Below, piece after piece: positions 27,471 to 38,207 of a stretch of 64,000 nucleotides of DNA. The first letter of the stretch is position 1; each line of letters opens with the position of its first letter. The DNA lies in the NCBI RefSeq assembly GCF_021130785.1, contig NC_060214.1:47615001-47679000 (forward strand), in the 5' to 3' direction. Below the pieces are notes generated by a model, which saw only the letters and a program-made list of their open reading frames with translations, had not been told where the DNA came from and did not search any database. Source of the DNA: Homalodisca vitripennis. Lineage: Eukaryota; Arthropoda; Insecta; Hemiptera; Cicadellidae. A program made the position numbers and the translations under genes.

Positions 27471-29720
27471 AGGATTAAAATATTCTTCAACGTAATTTAA
27501 CATTAGGAAATTCCTGTAATCCTAAGAGACTAGGATATTTCATATATCTACAGGATATTTCAGGATATCTCATATTTACGAGTATAATTGTTCTGACAAA
27601 GGTAGTATGTTACCCTAATGTCTCAATTAAGATATTTTTATGGTTTAAACGGTTGCATATATAATAAATATATAATCTTAATTAAATAGTAATTTTAGCT
27701 GTTGTATGTGTGTGTTTTTGAGAGGTGTATGTGGGTGTTTAGTTATACCCTTAAATTAGGCACGAAACCCAAATTTTCTGCTTATTTTCTTTAAGTTTGT
27801 TTACTACTGGAATTCGATTTTGGGGGGGGGGGGATATTTAGGTTTAAATGGATACAATTATTAATAGAAATTTCTAAAATATTTTGCATGGGCAATTTTG
27901 TTCTCGTTTCCATAAAGAAGGAAATGATTACAATGCTGTTAAGTCCTTAGCGTTTATTTAGACAAGAACTAAAGACAGAACTTTAGCTAAATCTACCTTT
28001 GAGAGCTAAGTGAGTGATTATGGTTCGTTACTGAACTCAAAGTAACTTAAGAAGTTAGATTTTTCATGATAATGTAGTCACTTTTCATTAGCATTAATAA
28101 ATCCCTTGTATTATCATCTGACTTTTCATTCTTTCCAACTTCTCTCCAGCAGAAAGATAATGTGTACTCGAAACTACCATTAATTTACTATTTAAAGTAT
28201 AAATTAAATTTAAACAATGTCAAACTATAAAAATATCATTATGACGAGATTAACGAGATAATAAAATGCCGTATTTACAAGAAATTTGGCAAGACTTTTT
28301 TGAAGAATCGTTATTTCTTATTTCACTTATCATAATTAATTTAATTTTTAGAATATAATGACAATAAAAATGAAGTAGTATTTATTTAAAAACACAAAAT
28401 TGTAGTGAAAATGATACCAACCAAATTACAGAAGTTAATATAAACGATAATAATTCGAATGCATAAATATTTATTACTTTTGATATTTAAAAAGGCGGTG
28501 ATCATTGTATTTAAATATGTAAAAAATATAACAAAAATATGTATGCAATTTAGAGAAGATATAAAACTTTGTTATGTTATGAATTTAGTGTATCATATTA
28601 CTTTTCATTACAACAAATAAACATTTAATATTTAGGAAATTTTTTAAAGATATATATTCACATACAATTAAACGAAATAGTCATTTCTGTCGGTCAATCT
28701 CGCGACTACCTTTCCATTTTTTATTGGTCAAGTCATGTTTCATTATTTATCCTTACATTCTCCAACCACATAAGGTGTTATGAGCTTTATCGTGGCAAAG
28801 GTAATATATTTTAATGATCCATGTATTCATTAAACATATTGGGTTAGTAACACAGGAATAAATTTAAAATTTGAGCTATTATAATAGATCTTAGAAAAAT
28901 GAACTAAATGTTGATCCAGTGCTCATATTATAACAAATAAAGAAACAATTTTCAGTAATACGCAAAGTAATTGAAGTATTGGTGTATAGTACCTAAATAT
29001 TTTAATGCAAAATTTATTATCTAAACTTTTTCTACAGAAAAACGTGTAAAACAAGAGCCTGTAAGCTTGCGTTTGACAAGAGATGTCTTGCATTAGTAAA
29101 CAGTATGTGACACTGTGTGTATAAAGCTCGCCTTTCTCCCTTATGTTGTATTTACATAGAAGACGGATTTCTTTAATTTGACATTATAAAATGTTATACT
29201 GTTGTTGCTTTACACTTTTATTTTTTATCTCGTTTATTTATATAATTTGGTAATTAATTAGATTGAGGTTCCTAGTTTAATTTAATAAAAGTTAATAAAA
29301 ATGGATAAATATACAACAAAAATCTTTTTAAAATTTCAATATTTGTCCAAACGGATATGAGTGCTCAGATGGATTAATTTGTGTTAATTGAACCTATTCT
29401 AGGTGCAGTAAAAACCTGATGAGTTACTGATGTGTTATGGACGTCTAGTACCATCATCTAACCGAAAACTTCAAGGCTATAAAATAAAGTTCCGCTTTAT
29501 CTGAATGAGGTTGGAATATAGCTTCCTCTTTTTTCAAGATATAATGATTTAGTGTGCCCTTTAGAGGCCAACTCGTTATTTATTTTATATTAGTGTATGT
29601 TCTAAGAAATCTTTAATCTTTTCTGCTGAGAAATCAAAATTATACTACCCGTATAAGTCAATCAATCTTTTAGTTTTAAAACACAAATTTACAAAGTAAA
29701 GTGAAAAATATATTGAACAT
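27471..29720. other. Non-coding AT-rich stretch with a G12 run
   Basis: Apart from 12 consecutive G at 27822-27833, striking in so AT-rich a region, nothing recognisable is present. Confidence 0.6.
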
Positions 29721-29850
29721 TTAGGCCGGAATATATTAAATAACCTTCCTGCAGCAGTTAAGGTGTCTACCAGTGTACACTCTTCTAAAACTAAATTAAA
29801 TAACTTTGTAATACTAATAAATATTTTTACTAAATTAATGACATTTTGAG
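29721..29850 (+). pseudogene. Fragment of a LINE ORF2 C-terminus
   Basis: Reads GRNILNNLPAAVKVSTSVHS then a K/N/L-rich stretch. This matches the usual end of CR1/Jockey/L2-type LINE ORF2 proteins (WN-LP--V then an S-rich stretch, then FK--L--YL). About 110 bases of frame remain, with AT-rich 3' sequence after it. It lies upstream of the reverse transcriptase remnant at 31.1 kb, so the two come from separate insertions. Confidence 0.55.
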
Positions 29851-31090
29851 TCCTACTAAATGGAATAGTGAATTTATTTTACCAAATGACACTCCATAGA
29901 ATTATAATGTTGAATAATTATATATTAGAATAATAACATAACATATAATGTCTCTAAATACAAAAAATTAGTCTATGAGAATTTTGATTTTGATTTTATT
30001 TGATTTATGAAAAACGGTCCATTTCACAAGCAAACATTTCTTATTAAACCTACCAAAATACCCGTAAATAAGAAATAATATTACAAATTAAAATTTTACT
30101 CATATCTAGTCGACACAGTAATTACATAATCTTTCTCAATTTAATTTTTTTATATAAAAAATTCTGTGAAATTCCTATAAAACAAAACAATTTCGCTTAA
30201 GAGAAAAATGATGGAATTCAATCGTTTGATGTTTAAAAGCGAGGAAGGAAGGTTATACAGGAGATTATGTAGCCTCCGGATATATGATTCATTGAAAAAC
30301 ATTGCTTTTCCGTCTTCAAGAAAATACGAGATAAACCTGATTATAATTCACAGCTTTAAAACAGTGCAAGAACTTTGTGTACTATTACTTTTAATAAGTA
30401 TTAATACAGGATTACAAAGTACATGTAAAATCCGTAGTTTAAGTCGTTGTACATTACATTTGGAATTTTAAAATTTAATATTTATATAAATAATATTGAC
30501 ATGTCAATTCTTAAGGTATTTCAAGGACTTTACGAACTAAATTATCTTTACTGCTATTAAACTGTAATAAACTTTGATTGTAAAGTTGAAATATTATTTA
30601 AGTCAAGTCCAGGGCTAAGTGTGATCTATAAGTTGCCCTTTGGATGCTCTCTTACTAAAGTATTTTAAGCTGTAAGGAACGTTGAAACAGTGAATGTATT
30701 TAATAACATTTAGTACATCAACTACTAGTATAACTAATCTTGAAAGTTTTACTTTAAATCAGAGATATTTCAAATACTATTCAAGCTTTCAGCGCCAATC
30801 TTCCTAGACAAAGAGGTTTTAGTTGGAATTAGTTTTAAGTGAAAAACTCAATAAATCTTTTTGCTTGAACTCTACAATAATCATTTTTAATCAGTTTGTT
30901 TCCAAATGTAGTCCCTATCTGTCTTATAGTTTCTTGTACTCCCAAGTTTTGACTTATTGAGTATCAACATTTATAGACCTTAATAAACTTTCACTTGTAT
31001 GATATTAAGGGCTAATTATCTCTATCATCCCTGTAGTAAGTGATGACTTTTAATTCTTAAACAGCCTCACGTTTATTATCACGTCCCCAG
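29851..31090. other. Non-coding AT-rich stretch
   Basis: No gene supported. An 87-codon open frame at 30208-30471 has no recognisable features. Confidence 0.55.
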
Positions 31091-31890
31091 TTTCAATTCA
31101 GACCAGTCATGCAGTTGAATGTTCTGCAGACTCTTAGTCGCATCAGCACTAATACAACTGGTTCTGACAATATATTTATCCGGCTAGTCAAAAAAGCCAT
31201 TTTATCTATTCTTCCATCAGTTACGTTAATTTTCAATGAATCCCTAAGAACTTTTATTTTCCCCAAACACTGCAAGTTTTTGAATCACCACGATTTTCCA
31301 CAAGACTAGAGACCCAATAGCATTTAGCCTGCATTATCTAACCGTTATTCATACAGAATCGCTTATTGCCAAATCACTCAATTTCTTAAATCATAGGATT
31401 TTCTCAACACTCTCAGTCTGGATTTGCATAGTTTTACGGTACTGAAATTGCGTTACAGATTTTATCCGGCCTGCAATGGATCAACGACAATGCTCTGTTC
31501 AAGTCTCATTTGACTTTACTAAGTATTTTGACTCTATAAATCATACTGTATAGATTGAAAAATGTAAACTCGTGGGATTTCTAACTCAGGTCCTTTCTTG
31601 GATGGTACCTTATTTGAGTGGAAGACAGCATTGTGTTTTGGTTGATGAAGAAATCTGATTAGAAACATTTCACATGTGGTACCTCAAGGGTTAAGTCTTG
31701 GTCCCTTATGGTTTGCACTTTACATTAATGATATACACAAAACCATTGTTTTGCAAACAATTGCACACTTTAGCTTACGATCTCGAGTACAAACGCTAAC
31801 TGTAAACGTAAGTTACATCAATCAAACAATTGAAAAGATTAACTTGGACTTTAAACCGACTTCTTTCAAATTGGTTTCTTAGATGTATAA
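31091..31890 (+). pseudogene. Decayed reverse transcriptase of a non-LTR retrotransposon
   Basis: The reverse transcriptase of a CR1/Jockey-like LINE, spread over several frames. In order: a segment near 31109-31280 with TTGSDNIFIRLVKKA and LIFNESLRTFIFPK, matching the early RT region (G-D-I, LFN-SL--G-FP); a trace of IFSTL-QSGF at about 31400; SFDFTKYFDSINH at about 31505, the DFSKAFD motif; W--PYLSGRQHCVLVDE at about 31597; and VPQGLSLGPLWFALYINDI at 31679, the GVPQGSVLGPLLF-LYINDL motif. The YADD box that should follow is scrambled. No endonuclease domain or intact frame remains. Confidence 0.85.
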
Positions 31891-33539
31891 AGGATAAAGG
31901 ATGAATAACAATTTTGTTTATTCTTTTAAGAATTGTACGCAAGAGTAATAGTAAATAAATTAAAAAATAGCTTTTGGTACTTTCATGGTACAAACAAAAT
32001 TAGTACTTCCTGGAAAAAATATTCAGCAGATCAATGTGAGTTTTGAAAAAAGTATTGAAAAAAGTAAAAGAAGATAATAAAATACTATTGCACCATAGTC
32101 TAACAAATATAAGATAACACTCACAGTAAGTAAGAAATCTAATATGAAAAACACGATGAATTTACAAAACATGATTTACAACATGGCAGCATGCTTATTT
32201 GTTTTATCTTGCACATTGTTGTTGTGAAACGATTTCTTTATAAGTGAGCTAATTAAACATTATACCCGGTCTTAATTTGACTTGCAGCAGAAGACATAGT
32301 TAGGTTGAGGCATTGACATAGGACCTACACTTGGACACACGATTTAACACAGTTCTACAATTCAGTCCCCAAAGATATCCAGATTTCAGATGTTTTCTTC
32401 CAATTTACCCTGTTTTCAGAATTTCCTGCTGATGTTGATAAGCTTCAAGTGGCTGTTTCTATCTCTGAAATGCTCTGTTATCACCTTGAAAATCAAGCAT
32501 TTCATCTATTAAACAGTTAGGCACCTATTTATAAATAAGTGCTACAGTCCCATGTAGTAAATTTTATCTCCACCTTTCAGTTGCCCATCATTTCAAGCAC
32601 GCAACTTTTTCCCATTGTACGTCCATCTTTCAGAGCTCGAAAAATTATAGCTTTAAAGTGGAAAGGGTGTATAGGCTGGAATCCTCGGTTTCTTATTATG
32701 AAATGGACATGCTTAGTTTACTATCAAAATCATTATTATCAGTGTAATGTAAAGCTGGGAGCTGGAAGTGTGGTAATTAAAGTAATCAGTGTTCTGTTAC
32801 TTTATAAGTAATAAAATTTAAAGTTTTATAATGTTATAACTTGAAACATATGGGTAAAATACAAATAAAATTTTACGTTATCATATTTTGTATTGTGAAC
32901 ATATCGATTGACTATTGAAAGATTGAACTATATTTAATAAAATCATACATTGTTTAATTCGGTTATTCTATGAATAATAAAGTAAACTTTTCTACCAAAT
33001 TAAATTTTGTAGTTTTTGAAGCTACCTGTCAATTCTTTTCATTGGTATTATTATTTACCTAAAAGTTATTTATTGGTAATCACTTATTCAGTGTTATTTT
33101 ATTTGAGTGAAAAATATTAACAGATAGAGTTTTAAAAGTATTTTCTGAACGTTCTGTCATTTATTTTTCAGATAATATATAAAAAATATTTATATGTGAA
33201 GAAGAGTCAAGATTTTTAGGTGGGTTATTTTATCCTCCTCCTTTTATTTCCTGTCTCAGATGAGATTTTCACTTTTTAATATCCTGGCTGTTGCCGTATC
33301 GCTGTCTTGGACAAACTCGGTTTACTCACTGCGGTAAAGTTCATTTGTAACTTTAAAAATACACCCATAAAAATAAATCTTACGTTTAAAATAACCAAGG
33401 ATTATTATATAACTTTTTGGAATGTTTTTTCAATGATAAAAAGGTATAGCGAAATTAAACAACTAAACACTTTTAGAATCATCTATAATTTGTTATTAGT
33501 AAAAATATTGTTTTTAGAACTAAATCCTGTTTTTATAAA

Positions 33540-33540
<1 letters not shown>
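31891..33540. other. Non-coding AT-rich stretch
   Basis: No gene supported. Around 32360 the plus strand reads YNSVPKDIQISDV, weakly like a LINE ORF2 end, but the match is too short to call. Confidence 0.55.
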
Positions 33541-33542
<2 letters not shown>

Positions 33543-33587
<45 letters not shown>

Positions 33588-33607
33588 ACACAACACACAC
33601 ACACACT

Positions 33608-33645
<38 letters not shown>
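33543..33645. repeat. (CA)n then (TA)n microsatellite at the Polinton insertion point
   Basis: About 90 bases of CA dinucleotides with small interruptions pass into ATATAT at 33631. The Polinton target duplication begins directly after. Confidence 0.95.
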
Positions 33646-33646
<1 letters not shown>

Positions 33647-33651
33647 CTATA
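33646..33651. repeat. Left 6-bp target-site duplication TCTATA
   Basis: TCTATA lies directly outside the AG terminus of the element and is repeated exactly at 50989-50994. Six base pairs is the length known for Polinton insertion. Confidence 0.85.
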
Positions 33652-34170
33652 AGTAGATATGAATATTGCCGGTTCTAGACCACTTTTGGGACAGACAGAA
33701 AATCAATGTAAAATACTGTCCATTGAACCATAAACAAATCTAATAAAATCTAACAGGAAAGCACGAATGTTTAAATAACCGAATCTTTAGCTGTTTTACT
33801 GTTCAATGTTTGCTTTCTACATTTATAAGCTGTTTTAATGAAAAAATCAAAAAATCTTTATTCTACAAAGTTAATTGTAACACAGTCTTTATCTTTTATA
33901 GTCTTCTTTCCAGTACACAATCAAGTGTAATTTTTCATTTTTGTTTAATTCTTTAATCTTTTTCTCATCCAAAACAGTCAAAAATCTGTTCGGCAAGTGT
34001 ACTTTACAATCTTCCAACTCGGCAATTATTGTAAACACGAATTTATCTTTCATTTTTCTCCAAATTCAAGATTTCTATGTTTCTTTCCCTTTCTTCCAAT
34101 TCATTTAACTTCTTATACTCTTTAAACTTACATTTCTCCAATATCATTTAACTCCTTCAAGAACTCCATT
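33652..34170. repeat. Left terminal inverted repeat of Polinton
   Basis: Pairs with 50416-50988 in inverted orientation. Similarity is strong over the outer 450 bases, interrupted by single-base indels, and fades inside the small ORF it contains. Shared blocks include GGTTCTAGACCACTTTT and AACCGAATCTTTAGCTG. Confidence 0.9.
33889..34169 (-). pseudogene. TIR-embedded small ORF, left copy
   Basis: The last 54 codons are open (33889-34053, begins MKDKFVFTII, ends YWKEDYKR). Upstream, a start at 34167-34169 (MEFLKELND) preceded by TTTTTTCTATTTAAATGG lies in a different frame, so a full product of about 90 residues would need a frameshift or an indel correction. The mirrored ORF in the right TIR keeps the same protein-level similarity (AELG, KDKFGFTII). 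Lysine-rich, no membrane segment, function unknown. Its position inside the repeat gives the element two copies. Confidence 0.55.
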
Positions 34171-34184
34171 TAAATAGAAAAAAT

Positions 34185-34700
34185 TTAAAGACGGAAAAAA
34201 TGAAATTTGCTAACAATCACTCGAGAAGTCGGGGAGAATGTGAGTAAAACCGCATTCTTTTCAAGAGGTTCTTCGTTTAATTTCTCCAAATGTACTATAA
34301 AAATCATCGAGGATTTCTGGTTCAAAATCATAAACAAATTCAACATCCAGATAATGAAAAAATACAGGTAATATCTTTTTCATAATAAACGTGTGTATCG
34401 ATACCTACAAACCTAATGTATTCTTTGAAAAGGAAAATAATTTTGTCAATGGTTCCAAGAGATAAGTAAAAATTTTTATTCTGTTTTTCTAAATTCTGTA
34501 ACAAATTTTGTTTGCTTCTTGTCTCCATATTGCAATTTTGTAAGCAGGGTTATTCAAACTGTGTTAATTTATTTCGAAATTTCTTAGGTTTAGGTCTTTC
34601 TAACAAAATTAAATTACAAACCTCTACAAACTAAATATCTTTTATCGATAATTTCTCCTCTATTAGAACACTTGTAACAGTTGGCATTATACTCTTCCAT
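34185..34700 (-). pseudogene. Polinton zinc-ribbon protein, frameshifted
   Basis: Begins MEEYNANCYKCSNRG at 34700, directly after TTTGTTTAAATGG. The N-terminus has a C-x2-C pair, then a second cysteine pair around VCR about 15 residues later in a neighbouring frame, giving a small zinc ribbon. A basic stretch (ERPKPKKFRNKL) follows, then 34340-34528 (KQNKNFYLSLGTIDKIIFLF) and an acidic piece (DVEFVYDFEPEILDDFY). I estimate about 170 residues if the frames are read as one gene. The second element (56889-57205) joins parts that are separated here, which supports a single gene. No family recognised; the ribbon suggests nucleic-acid binding. Confidence 0.55.
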
Positions 34701-34726
34701 TTAAACAAAAAAGATTTTTTTTATAA
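34701..34726. promoter_or_regulatory. 26-bp divergent start region
   Basis: Only 26 bases separate the start codons of the leftward zinc-ribbon gene (34700) and the rightward small gene (34727). Read either way it gives a T-rich tract ending in TTTAAATGG or TTATAAATGG. The second element keeps the same layout at 57206-57229. Confidence 0.6.
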
Positions 34727-34955
34727 ATGGAGATTATGGAACTAAGTCTGCCGAGATATAAATTTTTTCAGCGCAAATGTTTATGTTTACATTTCTACAA
34801 CAGAGATAAATAGAAATAATTTCATTCTACTGTACAACTATTTAGGATATTTTGTCTATGATTACAAAGATTATTCCGGAAGAAATCGAGATTTTTCATC
34901 AGCGAAAGAGTATATTTTTGAAGTTTTAGAAGGAATGAAAGAGAATAATATGTAA
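34727..34955 (+). pseudogene. Small Polinton gene, frameshifted
   Basis: Starts MEIMELSLPRYKF after TTTTTTTTATAAATGG and, after a frameshift and stop near 34830, ends in an open stretch rich in Tyr and Asp (YLGYFVYDYKDYSGRNRDFS then a helix ending EGMKENN). About 75 residues. The other element carries the same gene at 57230-57459 with the ending conserved. No family recognised. Confidence 0.5.
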
Positions 34956-35099
34956 CATCATCAATTATTGTTAAAGACATACAAAATGAGTGTTGTTAGT
35001 GTGCGTGTTTTTGCGATATCTACTTAACTTCTAAGAAATTGGGAATGGGAGAAGAAGAAAGGTATCATATATTTTATTTCAATCAACTGTAGATTTGTG

Positions 35100-35280
35100 A
35101 CGTCTGCTGTGAGCGTTTGTACCACTAACGCTTGACCTCGAATCTCATTTTTATTGAAACATGTGAGAGGCGTTTGTGTCACTAACGCTTGACCTTGCTT
35201 TGCACACGCCGTGTGTGGTACAAGGACAGTAGTGACACCAAACAATGACCTTGCTTTTCTCACGCCGTTTGTGAGACAAT
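35100..35280. promoter_or_regulatory. Three-unit 56-57 bp repeat with palindromes and TGACCT half-sites
   Basis: Units share GCGTTTGT--CACTAACGC (35113 and 35170, imperfect palindromes) followed by TTGACCT. TGACCT occurs at 35133, 35190 and 35246, spacings of 57 and 56. CACACGCCGTGTGTG (around 35203) and CTCAC--GTGAG (around 35260) are further palindromes. The whole block is kept almost unchanged at about 57603-57785 in the second element. It lies between the small plus-strand gene and the major capsid gene, where no convincing coding sequence exists; a replication or transcription control region is the simplest reading. Confidence 0.6.
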
Positions 35281-36292
35281 GAAATCACTGTAAAAACACT
35301 TAATTCTGTATTACAAATGAACACTTTACATCACTATTTTCACACAATGTTTTATCACAGTTTAGAATGTCTACACAAATTCACAATCTTCTTGTAACGT
35401 TCTTTCTTCGAGTCCCAAATATAAAAGTAACTTATAAAATATAATAACACTATGAATGGCAACGCCCAGTGGAACACTTCACTTCACTTTTAACAAGAAA
35501 CACAGAACATCACACAATCTTCTTACTTCATATAAAGTCTATATCTTCTTTCTTCAACTTGCAAATACATTAGAATCTTCTAATTGATGATATATCTTGT
35601 TAAATTTCGTTAAAATAGAGGAGGATCAAGCATGACTGACTATACGTGGCCAACGCCCATGATGAAAATTTTTTCCGTGCGAATAAACGATTAATGAATA
35701 TCGAAGGTTTTATCGATAATAAAAATCGATGGTTTACAATCGATATTAAGAACTGTTATAGTTTCCAATGTATATTAAATAAGTGAATATCAATATTTAT
35801 TTCAAACCTTGTTGTTAAAAAACCACTCAACCGATTTTAATGAAATTTGGTACACATATAGTAAATACTTAACTCTTTTGACTTAACTTATCCATTAAGG
35901 GTGAAATCAACCCCTATTTCTTAATATTCAAAGAAAAATAAAAAATTTTATCGGAAAAATCTGAAACTTCAAAAACAAGCGAGTTCAACTTAAAAATTTC
36001 ATGAAAATAACAAAATTTTCAAAATCTACCCCCAATCATCCCTTATCTTTAAACTCTTATATCTCGAGAACTATTGGAGCTTTTTTGATGAAAATTTGGT
36101 ATATAGGATCAGTAAATATTAAAGTATTTTTTAAAATCACCACTTTCCGGTCCATGACCTTGAAAATAGTTTTTTTCCTAATATCATCCCTATTTTTCAA
36201 AATTTTTTAATGCAATTTAAAATGTAAACTTTTATCAATGTTCTTTAACAATTCTGTAAAGTTTTAAAACTATCCGACGAATAACGCGATTT
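35281..36292. other. Non-coding Polinton segment with an old repeat insertion
   Basis: Holds ATCGAT palindromes near 35710-35755, then about 450 bases with two related blocks (GATTTTAATGAAATTTGGTAC near 35850 and TTTTGATGAAAATTTGGTAT near 36085), a wording typical of insect non-autonomous repeats. The same sequence is at the same place in the second element (58290-58700), so it entered before the two copies separated. Confidence 0.55.
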
Positions 36293-37499
36293 TTACTGAA
36301 TTTCTCTAATATCGTTCTTAATCACATCATAGGCTAAAAATTTTCTCAGAGACAACAAACAACATAACAAATCGCGTTTGTAACAGCTTTTTGAAAATCC
36401 ATATTGATAATTATATCGTTCTTTGAACCAGTAAATATTTGTCAAACTCTTTGTTGTATCAATGACATAAATAGGTCTATTCGCTAAAAATTCTTTTAGG
36501 ATTGTAATACATTTCCTTATTATTACAGTAAACTTTCTTAAAATCTTGATACATCTGATACATGATTCTGAAAAGACCTCCTGAAATGTTTAAATTTTGT
36601 AATTCATCTGGATAATAAGAACCGTTCAATTTTACTCTGATATTTTTTACATCCAAACTAATCAAACTTTGAAGGATTTTTTTCTTGATTATTCTGTCTA
36701 TCTGTTTGAAAACCTATAATAACGAACTTGGGATTGAAGATATTTCTATATAAATGTTTTGTAATATCGAACGAATAAGTTGTTCCGGAAATACCTTTTT
36801 GTTCAATACATTGCCAATCTAGAAAATTAAACATAATGTTTTGACTTTTTGTAATTTCATCAATCAACCTTTATTTTACTCGTGATTTTATAATCAATCA
36901 TTGGAACTCTAATAAAAAAATCTGTAATTGTTATTTTTCCATCAACAGGCATAACATTTCCAGTTGCAGTCTTCAGAATCACATCATCGTCTTCTGCTCT
37001 TATATAAAACTTAGATAAAATCCTCCTTTATAGATCGGAATAGTAACATTTTCAAAAAATCCTAATCCAAAATGAGATAAATTTCCAGCTGCTTCAAAAA
37101 ACACCAAATTTAAAATCTGATTCAAAGCCATTAGAAGTTTGAGAAATAACATCACTTTTTGAATACGAAATAGTTTCCTTTAATTGTGCTTAATTGGCCA
37201 CAGTTTTCGACTTCTTCTATCAATTTATTGTGTTTTCTTACTTCAATCTTAGAAAATAAAAACGGTATAAAATTATCGATTAATCTAACATTATCAGTTC
37301 CAAGATACGCTTGACCATCTTGTTTTGTTAAAGTTCCAGAAATATAAAACTGGAAGTTAGACGAGCAAAAGTTATCTCCAAAATCAATATTAAACTCAGT
37401 TCTTTTATTCGGTTCATTCAAATGTTGTTTACTAATTGGATAGAAATTTTTAAACTCCGCCCTTTCAATATCACTAACATATTTTCTGTAGTCCGCCAT
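36293..37499 (-). pseudogene. Polinton major capsid protein (double jelly roll), frameshifted
   Basis: Main shell protein of the predicted particle. Starts MADYRKYVSDIERAEFKNFY at 37499 after CTTATTAAATGG. Open pieces: 37152-37499 (with FIPFLFSKIEVRKHNKLIEE and a following ENCGQ-STIKG, the first jelly-roll turn), 36658-36867 (FNFLDWQCIEQKGISGTTY and FVIIGFQT) and 36477-36665 (DVKNIRVKLNGSYYPDELQN). These are the familiar blocks of hexon-like Polinton capsid proteins. The gene would encode about 400 residues, normal for the short form. Several single-base indels break it. In the second element the C-terminus is open where this copy is broken. Confidence 0.88.
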
Positions 37500-37619
37500 T
37501 TAATAAGAGAAAATTTAGAAATTTTAAACATCATGTATCATTTTTTCATCGATCTAATGTACGTTTTTATAAGAAAAGATATAAATTTTTAGTAAAATAA
37601 TTAAAAAGATTAGAGTCAT

Positions 37620-38018
37620 TTAATGATCTACTTCGTCATATTCAGGATTCTCTTCCTTAAATTTTGCGATCTCGGTCACATATTTCAATAAAATTTGCAC
37701 AGGATAGTAACCGCTATCTATAATATTGTTCCAATCAACTGTATCTTTATTTTCATCCAAAAACTTTATACTCAAGTGTTGATAGAGACAAAGAACAGAC
37801 ATATGATCTTTTAATTGATAATGTATATTTTCTTGAATGAACTCTGGGGACAGAGTTTGATATTTTGCAATGTTATACCAATTCAATTTGTTTACGTATA
37901 ATCTCATCATATCTTCGGATAATTCATATTTTTGAGAAATGTCATCCCAATGTTCTTTTTTCAAATCTCTTTCGTGTTGCATTATAAAAAGATCGAAAGC
38001 ACTGTAATGTCCCGCCAT
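37620..38018 (-). CDS. W-repeat protein of Polinton, intact
   Basis: An uninterrupted 132-residue frame starting MAGHYSAFDLF. It contains about three repeats built on W--I---Y-LSE-M/F-- (HWDDISQKYELSEDMM, NWYNIAKYQTLSPEFI, and a weaker third with LSIKFLDEN and WNNI). Such repeats occur in large DNA viruses, phages and bacteria, probably as helical interaction modules. Mostly helical, acidic C-terminus, no signal peptide. Lies between the capsid gene and a zinc-ribbon gene on the same strand. One of the few unbroken Polinton genes here. Particle or host-interaction role is a guess. Confidence 0.8.
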   Translation of the reverse strand: MAGHYSAFDLFIMQHERDLKKEHWDDISQKYELSEDMMRLYVNKLNWYNIAKYQTLSPEFIQENIHYQLKDHMSVLCLYQHLSIKFLDENKDTVDWNNIIDSGYYPVQILLKYVTEIAKFKEENPEYDEVDH

Positions 38019-38020
38019 CT

Positions 38021-38191
38021 CTATCTATTAAGAAAAAATTTCAAAATCAAGTTTTTATAAATTGGCTCTTTTTTAGCGTTACATTCAGCACATTTTCCAG
38101 ATATTCTCTTAACTCCGTTAATGTTTGCATAGTATTTTATATCGTTTGTGGCAGTTTTCTCTTTACATTTCACACAATATATGAGCGCCAT
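38021..38191 (-). CDS. Small free-standing zinc-ribbon protein (DUF5679-like), intact
   Basis: 56 codons, MALIYCVKCKEKTATNDIKY then NGVKRISGKCAECNAKKEP. Two C-x2-C pairs (residues 6/9 and 34/37) with the K-x-R--G-C--C spacing of DUF5679-type zinc ribbons seen in phages, large DNA viruses and Polintons. Starts directly after CCTTATATATAAATGG, which fixes the start, and its stop abuts the next gene. The same fold is repeated at the N-terminus of the integrase of this element (45.9-46.09 kb). Function unknown; DNA or protein binding is likely. Confidence 0.8.
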   Translation of the reverse strand: MALIYCVKCKEKTATNDIKYYANINGVKRISGKCAECNAKKEPIYKNLILKFFLNR

Positions 38192-38207
38192 TTATATATA
38201 AGGAAAA

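Noticed and set aside
30208..30471. 87-codon open frame starting MMEFNRL
   Set aside because: No recognisable motif, no conserved context; cannot be separated from a chance ORF.
33307..33678. 123-codon open frame with Thr-His repeats
   Set aside because: Generated by the CA microsatellite; the rest has no recognisable features.
35024..35263. Minus-strand open frame of 79 codons across the three-unit repeat
   Set aside because: Its sequence is the translation of the repeat (GQALV-QT twice), and a single-base deletion breaks the frame in the otherwise conserved second copy.
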